Shown piece by piece: positions 50,201 to 59,800 of a stretch of DNA of 64,000 bases. Location of the stretch: contig ML133410.1 in NCBI GenBank assembly GCA_003864495.1, positions 806,001 to 870,000 on the forward strand, read 5' to 3'. Positions within the stretch are counted from its first letter, which is position 1; each line of letters opens with the position of its first letter. Position numbers and translations under genes: made by a program. The notes under the pieces were generated by a model. That model was not told the origin of the DNA. It saw only the letters and a list, made by a program, of their open reading frames with translations, and searched no databases. This stretch comes from Nemopilema nomurai (lineage: Eukaryota > Cnidaria > Scyphozoa > Rhizostomeae > Rhizostomatidae).

Positions 50201-51919
50201 CATACATCGTGTTATATTATAATGTATTGTATCATATTTGATGACGTTAGATCACACGAGTGGGTATCAAATTCATTATATTATATTATATTATATTATA
50301 TTATATTATATTATATTATATTATATTTTATCATATTATATAACACTGCATTGTATTACATTTTATAAAATCATGTTTTATTATATTATAATTCATTACA
50401 TTAAATCATGTAACATTGTATTATACTATATTTTACTACATTTTATTATATTACATCATATTGTATTGTATTATATTTCATTCCATTATATTATATAATA
50501 CTATATTATATCATATTATAATATATCATAATATATTATATTGTGTTATGTTATATTACATCATATTGGATCATATATTATCACATGATATTATATTGAA
50601 TATCTTCTTTAAATGCTTGTCAAGATTAGCTTTTGATCAGAAAGATCCCTGTATAGACAAATTTGTGCCTATGTTCAGAAAAGGATATGACAAAAGCAAA
50701 CTAACCATGTGCAAAAATTCCAGGAATCTCAACCTTGTCATCTTTGAATGCTTGCAATGCCAATTCTATGTTGCCCACTCTCTCTACAATACTGTTTGGC
50801 TTTGAAAACAGCAATGGCAGCTTCCTACAAACTTAAAAAAATTGTATGATTATGAATTAAATGATGGTGATTAGCATTGCTGGAAACAATGTTCATTATA
50901 AAATGATCTTGATATAGTGATAAAGGGAGAGATGATATTGGGAAAGTTATATAGCACCTTAAATCACATAGTAGTTCAGCTAGGGACAGCTACCAATGGC
51001 ATACGCATAAAAAGGTTCCAAGTAAATGGTTCCTTTTGAAAACCATTGTGGAGCAGTTACAAAGGGTAGCTACTTAAAAGATATAAGGTAACCAAAAATA
51101 GAATGTTTTATGGAACATTAGAGCAAACAGATGTATCTCAAATATACACTGATTGAAGCAATGGTTTCCTCCTTAAATTTGTTGATACATTTACTAATCT
51201 AAAATAAAAATGAAGTAGATAATATTTACTCAAAGCCTCAGCAAGATGGATGATGAGTACACCTTCACTAAAATCTGCAACAAGATTTCGAACATCATGC
51301 TTCATCCATGATCTCTTGAATATTCCTTTCACCCATTTAGTAATATCCTAATGAAAAGAGGTACAAGATGAAATGCATAATAGGTGATTGGTACAAAAAA
51401 TGTTGGTAGTTTCTTTGTAGACGCAACAAACTTCAAAGATAAAATAAACATTCTAACAGCATTCTAGTATCTATGAATAGAAATCCCATCAGTTAGAACT
51501 GACAAATTGGATGTGTCCAATGTCTTTTGTCAAAAACTGACAGTCATTAATGCATTGGTTTTTAAAAAATTTTGCTTAATACACAAACACTTTTTGACTG
51601 AAAACTGCTGGTGAAAAACTAATTAAAACTGATCATGCACTTAAAGATTAAAATTGTCTTTCCAGTAATCTCAAAATAAATTTTCAAAACGCTTGATAGC
51701 TGTTAGAAAGGTTAGGTCAAGGTGACACAAAAGTACAAAAAAGAAAACCTTGAACCTCACTTAAAAGTCAATAAACCGATTCATTGTGAATAATTTCATC
51801 AAAGATAAGTGATCTCAGTGCATTGAAAGAATCCGACAAATATTTTCATATTGAAAACACAAATCATTCAAAATAATATGGGAATTAACCTCAACTGCAT
51901 CCCTCGTCCCTGGCTTCAT
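40178..51919 (-). CDS. Tandem calponin-homology domain protein, eight exons
   Basis: Predicted actin-associated cytoskeletal protein of about 564 aa. CH1 covers about residues 8-115: DITKWVKG, then LVADFSEGVLIIHLAEAL, SIVERVGNIELALQAF and ANGDVEITVMLCYVLKHHY. A linker of about 65 aa follows. CH2 covers about 183-275: ISLFDWVSSLI, LFKDGFVLCKLINILSP, then ASDLERIKLALGFAFHELKI and a PKEVLL segment. Two adjacent CH domains at the N-terminus is the layout of actin-binding proteins such as filamin, alpha-actinin and parvin, but the sequence is divergent and I cannot place it in any of them. The tail (about 276-564) is Ser/Arg/Glu-rich with a likely helix (SKRDALNAQLNSLRNSIHGL) and no spectrin, Ig or EF-hand repeats. 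All seven junctions are in phase. The start in exon 1 (ATG at 51919, A at -3) is chosen because CH1 begins 10 residues later; an upstream coding exon is not excluded. Actin binding is inference. Confidence 0.8.
42285..42351 (-). CDS. Tandem-CH gene, exon 7 (CH2 core)
   Basis: 67 bp, phase 2 to 0, acceptor CATCTCCTTATAG with a strong pyrimidine tract, donor AAG|GTATGT. It encodes FKDGFVLCKLINILSPRGIP, the hallmark KDG..LC.LIN.L.P block of CH domains. Confidence 0.9.
45044..45090. repeat. TGTATGT-type microsatellite
   Basis: Short run of TGTATGT/TGTATAT units in the large tandem-CH intron. Confidence 0.75.
46488..46527. repeat. 20-bp perfect tandem duplication
   Basis: Two perfect adjacent copies of TTGCTACTACGCAGGAGCCG at 46488 and 46508, in the large tandem-CH intron. 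Confidence 0.85.
47026..47095. repeat. 18-bp tandem repeat, 4 copies
   Basis: Units beginning GGGAATGCCATTT start at 47026, 47044, 47062 and 47080. It lies in the large tandem-CH intron. Confidence 0.85.
48492..48591 (-). CDS. Tandem-CH gene, exon 6 (CH2 start)
   Basis: 100 bp, phase 1 to 2, acceptor ATTTTTCAG, donor GTAAGT. It encodes DFVPFEKEDISLFDWVSSLI and then CREVVNYH, the opening helix of a second CH domain. Confidence 0.85.
49679..49822 (-). CDS. Tandem-CH gene, exon 5 (inter-CH linker)
   Basis: 144 bp, phase 1 to 1, donor GTATGT. It encodes GWLLDAEETTFSRPASS, then MRFLKQFALLGKNCIDFLAT. The acceptor (ATCGACAAG) is pyrimidine-poor, making this the weakest junction. Reading through the donor would hit a stop at 49637-49635. 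Confidence 0.65.
50046..50129 (-). CDS. Tandem-CH gene, exon 4 (CH1 end)
   Basis: 84 bp, phase 1 to 1, acceptor CTTTTTTTCAG, donor GTTAGC. It encodes DIANGDVEITVMLCYVLKHH, equivalent to the D.V.G....L.L...L...Y end of a CH domain. Confidence 0.85.
50185..50605. repeat. TTATA pentanucleotide microsatellite
   Basis: Pure TTATA repeats at about 50275-50335, with a longer degenerate halo. It lies in intron 3 of the tandem-CH gene. Open frames through it are Tyr/Ile-rich artefacts. Confidence 0.92.
50706..50831 (-). CDS. Tandem-CH gene, exon 3 (CH1 middle)
   Basis: 126 bp, phase 1 to 1, acceptor TTTTTTTTAAG, donor GTTAGT. It encodes KLPLLFSKPNSIVERVGNIE and continues to VEIPGIFAH. A nearer TAG acceptor exists but breaks the frame. 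Confidence 0.8.
51230..51347 (-). CDS. Tandem-CH gene, exon 2 (CH1 first half)
   Basis: 118 bp, acceptor TTCATTAG, donor GTAAAT, phase 0 to 1. It encodes DITKWVKGIFKRSW, then VRNLVADFSEGVLIIHLAEA, the first helices of a CH domain. Confidence 0.85.
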
Positions 51920-51934
51920 GCTCTCATTCTGATT
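51890..51934 (-). CDS. Tandem-CH gene, exon 1 (first found)
   Basis: 45 bp between acceptor-like TTTTTTAAG and donor GTTAAT, ending in phase 0. It contains ATG at 51919 and encodes MKPGTRDAVE. The acceptor implies at least one upstream exon, perhaps 5' UTR. Confidence 0.65.
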
Positions 51935-54812
51935 CTTAAAAAAAATTAATAATTCAAATGTGGCTTTTAATTGCATAATAAAACTTGAAAAATTTTATTC
52001 ACAAGTAAAGAACCTTGTGTCTGTAGTTCATAAAAGGTGGGTTAGCATACATTTTAATATTTCAGTAACTAGTTGTTGTTTGGGGTTTAGTCAAAACAAC
52101 TTTTAGGAATGATTCTAATAAGCCAACAAATGTCTGTAACTCCTTCCTGGCAACAATTGGGTGAGACATCTTGAAAACTTAGAAAATTTGTTTAATAGGA
52201 TCTGGAATTTTCTATTTTGAATTTTGATGCATTGTTGCTGATTGAAGAATTTGTCAACTTTGATTTACTCTTAAGGTCAGCTTTTTCTTTAATTTTTAAT
52301 CTGAACTTACAATTAATCAAGCACAATTTTATTGCATGGTTACATGATTATCATCAGCATATGCAAACTGGTGTGCATAAACTATGTATATTATAGTTTA
52401 TACATAGATGATTACTTACTGGTGGTTGAACTTACTCGTTGATTATATATATGCATATTTCTTTTGCATGTTCAACATCCATCTCAGTACTTATACCCAA
52501 CACGTTTGAAATGTGACTTTTTATCTTAACTTGACTTACCATTATACATGATTTTATGAACTGTTTAGAAACACATAACAATGACCACGGTCACGCAATA
52601 CTTTTGGTTCCCCAAGTGAAGGGCATAAGAGCGCTTGATGCCAAAGAAAACGGCATCCTGAAATCAAAATTTACCTTGCAACGTTTGCACTCTATGAATA
52701 CAGATTTTAATGCAAGCTGAGTTTAATCTCGCCTGTGAATGTTCACGTGTGGGTAAGCTATTTCGATTTGGTCATATTTGAAAATGTTTGTATTCCCTCG
52801 GCAATCTTTGTGGAATCGAGGCAATTTGATAACGAGATTTGTGAAAGGTCAAAGAAATAATCCCTTGCTTCCCCCTAATCCCTAATCCCACAACAAAATC
52901 CCTAAGGAACATTTCGGTTTGAAAATTTTTTATAACTGCATCAAGAACTAAAAAGCCGGTTCCATTAATTTGCAGCCAATACTCGCATAGATTGTTTGCT
53001 ATTTGTGTGTCAAGTGCTTCATTGAGTAGTTTCCGCATATGCTGTCTCGTCCCTCTCTATATTACGTGTTAAGGCTTATTGTAGTCAAAGCACCGAAAGC
53101 GAGAACTTAAGGAACTTTTAAGGAACTTTTGGTACTAAAATCTGATGATTTGAGGTCTACGAATAAGGAACTTTTGGCACTAGGCCTTGAGATATGTTCC
53201 TCTTAAAAAAGCGTGTACCCTTCTACTGAAGCGAAATTTCTACCTAAGATTTCTTCATCTCTGCATTTTCCCCGTCTGAATTGTGCGGTTATTTATCGCC
53301 CTGTCATGTCCTTCCATACGGAAATTCAATATTCCCCTTGAAGAAGGTTGCAGTATACCATTGTTGTTACGTAAGTTCTTACGGTGGTTGAACCCATAAG
53401 TTCATCTTACGTCCAAGGGCAATTATTCAACACATTTCAAGTTAACCGTATTTCAACTCAAGATACTTATGCACTCCTTTAACAAATCTCCATTCAGATA
53501 ACGAAAGAGAACGATTTCTAGTATTCAATACCAGTTACGGGGACAGTACTATGACATTCAGAGCCTTTTTTGGTCACAGACGATTTTCTTTTGAAACGCT
53601 TACATCTGAATACATTATAATTGCATAACTTTGGAGTTTCACGAAGAATCAATTGCAAAAAGATTTTGATACAATAAGAACGAAGAATGCAGACACATGC
53701 AGTGAGTTTTAGGTCGCATTTTCAATACTTCCCCCTACTCTTTTGTTCTTCATGGACCATAGGTGGAGAATGGCGGATTAGGATGGGGTGGTCTGTCCAT
53801 TTGTGATGTGACCTGTGTGGGATCGTGGCCCATCTGGCGTGGGTAGGGCCGCAGAGAGGCGGCTTGGGCCCTGTGGCAAAGTCCCGGTCGGGGCCCTGGA
53901 GCCAGTTCCAAAATTTTTTGGAACCACGCCCTTTTTAGAATGGGAAACGCCCATTATTTCAAAAAATTTGTGCACGTTATAGAATATGAATAAAGTATCC
54001 TAAAATGTAATAAAATCATTAATTCTGAAGATAAGCGATTTAAATACGCTCTTGACCACATCCTTTTAGCTGATTAAAGTGGACTTCAAAATGTGTTCCT
54101 TCAATTCTGGTTATTTTTTTCTAATGAGCTACAATTCTAAATGCAAACATGACTCACTTGAACTGGCCATAAAACAAGATTATATGGGTTACCTAATTTT
54201 ATCAAGGGCTCACTCCCGCCAATAAGTACAATTTTGCAAAACTCAGGGAAACTCAGCTTAAAAGATGAATCCGTAAATTTTTCATGTATGTGAAAAATTT
54301 TCAAGCTGAAACAATTTTCATCATAATTTGGGGGCCCCTTTCAGGCCGAGGCCCTGGGGCAAATTGCCATTTAAAATCATGCCTCTTTTACCTATAGACA
54401 ATGGAGGTAGCTGTAGTAATACCTGTCCACAATTATAAAGAAGATTACAGAGAAAACGACTACATATTGAAAAATCTCTGAACCAGACTTAGTTTACAGC
54501 TATGAGCCCTAGTTCCTTGCATCTCATGATAGGAAAGTTTCTTGCTTGTTTGGCAGAAGAGAGTGAAAGAGCAGGAGATTGAAGAAAAGAAGGAAGATTT
54601 TACTGCAGCAAACTTCATTTTGGAGTATTTACATGCACTAAGAACATGAGCATCCCTATATAAGTTACAAAAATACGTATAAAATACAGAGTGCTATACT
54701 GTACAACCAGAGCAGAGATCTGCTCTCTTCCTAGTGTCTGCCACAATACATGGTTTTGATACATAAAATCTTAAACTACAGTCTCCTTGAAAAAAGTTGG
54801 TGCCGTAGCAGA
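51935..54812. other. Spacer upstream of the tandem-CH gene
   Basis: A minus frame at 52772-53038 has protein-like composition without a recognised domain or usable donor, so it is not called. GGGCCCTG(T/G)GGCAAA words at about 53864 and 54350 look like pieces of one dispersed repeat. The upstream exon of the tandem-CH gene may lie here. Confidence 0.5.
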
Positions 54813-54840
54813 CACGTGACAAGCACGTGACAAACACGTG
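54813..54840. promoter_or_regulatory. Three CACGTG E-boxes at 11-bp spacing
   Basis: CACGTG occurs at 54813-54818, 54824-54829 and 54835-54840, each followed by AC. CACGTG is the palindromic site of bHLH-zip factors such as USF, MYC/MAX and MITF/TFE. The 11-bp period places the sites on nearly one face of the helix. It may also be a three-copy minisatellite by chance. Confidence 0.45.
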
Positions 54841-56751
54841 ACAATCGCAAGAGACATTAGACGGGGCCGACAAACCCCTAGTATAATCGGATAGCCATTA
54901 ATATATATATATTTATACCAGATACAGGCGGGCAGTTATCGTTAATATTCCTTAAGAAATAAAACATACGAAAGTCGGGTAGAAAATGCAGTCCTAAAGA
55001 GGGACAGCAGCTTGAATGACTCTGAAACTGGGAAGGAGCTTAATGGAGGTGGAGTTACTCGAGTTGTTGTTGTTTTAAGGGACACTTTAGAAACGATTCA
55101 CGTGTGGTACAACTATGAACAGACTACAGGTTCTAGGTGAACTTAAACATATTCGTGACCATTATGCAAGTGCATAGCAATATAATTCTACTTGCAAGGG
55201 TCAAAATGTGTCACCATCTGAGTAGATAGTGGAGAAAGTGCTTGATTACCAAACATCATGTCTGTCATCTCTGTCATCAAAACCCAAAATGAACATTTGG
55301 CTGCCGAGATCAAGGCCAAAGGCTTGGTAGATGCAATCAGATGTTTTGCCTATCAATCGAAGGCTCCACTTTCCCAATCATGAGTCCCGTGAAAATGAAT
55401 TTCTGCAATCTCTAGGTTGCAATTTCGAAAGCAGCGCGGCGACTGAAGGAACACAGGGTAACAAAGCTGCCAGCCAAGGCAAGGCTTTTATACATCAGCT
55501 CATGAAAAATCCAGAATACTGGAGTGCAAACCAGGCAGTTAGAAAAAAGTGCAAACTGAACAATCCTTTGACAGCTCTAATTTTGCAGTCCGTATACATT
55601 CCCAACGATGCATTGCACCAAAATTTGATATACTGATAAAAATATGACGTTAGACAAAATGTGCCATCGTTAAGACTTAATGTGACCAAGTACGACAGGT
55701 CTACGTGTCTCTTACTGATATAAAATAGATCGTAAAAACTGGTAAAATTGGTAATAAATGTAGAAAGTTTAAAAGGAAAATGGAAATAAATGTTTTAAAA
55801 TGAAAAGCAAGAGTTAAACTGAAAAGTGTTATGACTCAACAGTTTTACTTCGAAAAAATGTTAAATGAAACATAAGATTATTGAACTGAGGCAAAAGGCA
55901 GTAGTATTAAAGTCGAGTATTTAAGGCTGCACTTGGAAAACACTTAAAAAGAATTAGCAACTTCAGGTTCTTGCAAGATGTTCACAATTTGAAAAGAATT
56001 GGGGAGAAATTGCTCTTAAATTCTTGAGCTGTCAAAAGAATAGAGAGTCTTACTGGGGAGTTAAGAAATTTGAAGCGAAAGACACAATTTTTACTCTAGT
56101 GAAAAACCAAAGCAGTGTACATGTTATTGTTCCAAGATGTCAAGTTCTTTGAACTGATAATGGAATTAAAAAAGAATGCCTTAAAGAACCAAGTTTACGT
56201 ATAGCTTCTACCAAGGTTTACCAGAATGAGGCCAGCTTCTTACTCTGGTCTCGATCAAGCAGAGAACTCTTTATTGGCTTTTACCAAAGTAACGAATGAC
56301 GATTCACCTTGTGAACAATTATCATGTTTGCGGTTACAGTCGTTGAACTAACCCTTCAACCTTTTCTCTATAGAAAAGAATACTCGAGACGCTGCAAATC
56401 ATACATAATCTTACGCTGAAATAGTGAAAACATACTTTGCTAACATGTATATAAACGAAGTTAAAAGTTTTCCAATTGGAGAATTAACCACCGATACTTC
56501 CAAGGCACTTAGCTACGCATCTTTGTTGTCACGAACACTAAAATAGGCCGTGGCATATGCCTGCTAATTCTGATAGATCTAGCCAGATGAATACCCACCC
56601 CGACCAGAGGCTGAAAGGGAAGAGAGGCTGGTTACTCTCGCGATCAGTGACTTTCGCTGTAGCACCTCAGCCTGCCTCCTCTCGTCCAAGTGCCGTGCGC
56701 ATGGCAATAAGGTGAATTATTATGAAGTCGCTTGCATGCAAAAAGTCTTTG
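54841..56751. other. Spacer with one unassigned ORF region
   Basis: Plus-strand frames at 55259-55382 (41 codons, MSVISVIKTQNEHLAAEIKA...) and 55331-55636 (101 codons, in another frame) overlap and both look coding-like. Together they may be a frame-disrupted remnant. No family recognised. Confidence 0.35.
55331..55636 (+). CDS. Uncharacterised ORF, possibly a broken remnant
   Basis: 101 codons, intronless, with mixed polar composition, including ENEFLQSLGCNFE and MKNPEYWSANQAVRKKCKL. A different frame immediately upstream begins with ATG at 55259 and encodes an amphipathic start, so a single indel could have split an older gene. I see no domain, and no splice sites at the change of frame. 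It may be non-coding. Confidence 0.25.
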   Translation: MQSDVLPINRRLHFPNHESRENEFLQSLGCNFESSAATEGTQGNKAASQGKAFIHQLMKNPEYWSANQAVRKKCKLNNPLTALILQSVYIPNDALHQNLIY

Positions 56752-56821
56752 TCATTTTCCCGCCATGGTTGTTGTCAGACTCAAGCTTATCTGCCGGGGC
56801 GTCTGGCGGCTGTGAGTTTTC
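56752..56821 (-). CDS. CDC14: CDC14 terminal exon (tentative)
   Basis: 70 bp after acceptor TTTTTTTAAG, starting in the required phase and ending in TGA at 56754-56752. It encodes [20 protein letters not shown] and then GK. A nearby CACAG acceptor at about 56863 would give a different short end. CDC14 C-termini are poorly conserved, so this choice is weak. Confidence 0.3.
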
Positions 56822-59800
56822 CTTAAAAAAATGCCCTACGTCAGAGTCTATCGCTGTGTAATAGAGAAGAACAGTACACCGTGCTTTACAATGGGCCAGA
56901 CGCAAATCTGGAACATTCAGCAGAGTTACAATGCTTAGGCCCTTTCAATGCCTGTATGAGTTTAAACCGCATCGAAGTGAGATACGTTAAACCACATCTG
57001 CAACTTCTGAATAAAGTCAACAGTCTTCCTATGCAGTGAAAGTTAATCAGTATACTTGGCTAATAACTCTTAAACTAAAGAACGAAATTCACATCGTATT
57101 CACACACTGATTTCCTAAAAGGGCTTTGGCGATAAAAGCCCAGAGACGGTGAATTGAAACATCGTCGGATGAACTTATCCACAAATGCAGGAGCAAAATG
57201 ACACTGTACAATATAATGTACTAAAGGCACCAAAAAAAGTGATATTATAATTTGAAATCATTTGGTCACCCTCAAAAGAATAACTTTCAAGTCTGAATCA
57301 CAAGGACCCGACTTCAAGTAAACAACTCACGATCTGAGGGTGTGGGGGTTGCTTGCTGCAGATCGCGTCGTTCTGTGGGGCAACGATTGGTTCAGCTTCG
57401 TCTTCACTGGACTCGATCCGGTTATTGACAAACCACTAGCACTGCAAATAACAAACGCTCAAAGTGACAAGATGCCACAATACCCACTACTCATCAGAAA
57501 TAGGCTTGCATCGAGCTAATTGAGTCCCCCAAAAGATTGATCGAGTTTGTCTTGTAAAAAGTTATACCATAGATCCATTCGAAATAGTGAGATAGACTCT
57601 GCCCAAAACATATAAATTCATCCAAAATGGGGATAAGAGAAACAGTTTTATTTGATTTCAGTATTCTTTGCAAGTGATCTCGTCAAAAATGACATCAGTC
57701 ATCCCCTTTCCCATTGCATGAATATTTTCTAAACAAACAAACAAACACCCAAGCTTTATACCAGGTGACACCCCCCAAAAATATACCAATGATAAAATGA
57801 AGATCAATCTTCCGGTGAAAATATAAAAAGCAGAAGATATGACAGCCCTGCCCTGAAAACTGTGGGGACATCTCAAACCTAACAAGCTCGCATTTCTTCA
57901 CTTCAAGTCGTTAATGTGTGGCCCAAAAAGACAACGATGATACAGAGAGGGTTGCAACCAAAGAGGTACATAAAAATACCAATCACCTTGACACGAGTCA
58001 AGAAATCATTTAAACATTGCCCATGAATTTTTTAAAACGATATGAGTCAAAAGTGTAGTATGAAGAAAAGTTACCGGATGAATGAAGAATATAGAATGAA
58101 AAGTTACAGGATGAATGAAGAATATAGAATGAAAAGTTACCGGATGAATGAAGAATATAGAATGAAAAGTTACCGGATGAATGAAGAATATAGAATGAAA
58201 AGCTACCGGATGAATGAAGAATATAGAAAGAAAAGCTACCGGATGAATGAAGAATATAGAATGAAAAGCTACCGGATAAATGAAGAATATAGAATGAAAA
58301 GCTACCGGATGAATGAAGAATATAGAATGAAAAGCTACCGGATGAATGAAGAATATAGAATGAAAAGCTACCGGATGAATGAAGAATATAGAATGAAAAG
58401 CTACCGGATGAATGAAGAATATAGAAAGAAAAGCTACCGGATGAATGAAGAATATAGAATGAAAAGCTACCGGATGAATGAAGAATATAGAAAGAAAAGC
58501 TACCGGATGAATGAAGAATATAGAATGAAAAGCTACCGGATGAATGAAGAATATAGAATGAAAAGCTACCGGATGAATGAAGAATATAGAATGAAAAGCT
58601 ACCGGATGAATGAAGAATATAGAATGAAAAGCTACCGGATGAATGAAGAATATAGAATGAAAAGCTACCGGATGAATGAAGAATATAGAATGAAAAGCTA
58701 CCGGATGAATGAAGAATATAGAATGAAAAGTTACCGGATGAATGAAGAATATAGAATGAAAAGCTACCGGATGAATGAAGAATATAGAATGAAAAGTTAC
58801 CGGATGAATGAAGAATATAGAATGAAAAGTTACCGGATGAATGAAGAATATAGAATGAAAAGTTACCGGATATGTTGTGATGAGCCAGTCCGTGAGTGTG
58901 GTGGTTGCTTTATGTCGTCCTTCCTGAGCATAAGCAAAAGAAAAGTTGACAAACATAACATAGTCGATAAAAAAAACCAAGGTTTATAAACATAACAAAG
59001 TTGATGTACAAAGTAACACAAAGCGTTAAGGTGATCATGATCCCTTAGCATGTATCAACGTTGACTTCGTTTACAATTATAAACTTCAAGTAAATAATTA
59101 CATAAAACACAAGTAAATAAAAACTGAATATCAAGTTTGATGTAAAATATAAATGTAAACAAATCGATATGTGAACGTGTAAAGTAGGAGCATGGAACGC
59201 CTCGTACCAGAGTAGGCCAGTGGTTGCCGATCTTGTGAACCGTGATCTGCTCGTTTTGAGCCTGCGCAGCTCGTCGCCTTGGGTATCCCCCGTCTCCTCC
59301 GCAGTCCTGCTATCAAAGCCATTAAGGAAGCCTCCAGCTGAATTGTTGTTATTTGGCTCCAGATTGAGGCTGTCCGACAGCAGATGCCTATGCAGCCTGA
59401 CAGTTGACCGCGTTGCGGGCTTTGGGTCCTACGAGGCGGTCAAGGGGATTAGATCAAGGCACGGGTGGGAGGGGGTAGGGCGCAAAAGAATGCGTTGGAT
59501 GGAGGGGAATGCGTGCTAGATGATGCTGGGTATTGTATACACAAAATAACAAGAGACAGACACCTCTACAAGGATTTAATACTCAGGCCTTATCCAAATG
59601 TTGAAACTTCGAAGAAAAAGTTTGTTATTCCTTCGAGTTATAACTTAGAATGTCGTTACTAGTTTTGAACACCAAGAGCCAAAACGCGAAACTACATCAA
59701 AGTTTACTAATTTTATAATTTTTTTTGCTAATTTTACCGCTAAAATGATGGTTGGATGGAATTGGAAAACAACTTTAAGATACGGCTTAAAGTTAATTCC

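Noticed and set aside
50821..50827. Alternative acceptor TTTGTAG for tandem-CH exon 3
   Set aside because: It would leave the reading frame broken after exon 2. The upstream TTTTAAG acceptor keeps phase and CH continuity.
58006..58989. Long open frames of 324 (minus) and 315 (plus) codons
   Set aside because: Both arise from a 33-bp unit without stops. The period is a multiple of three, the translated repeats match no family, and the array is intronic to CDC14.
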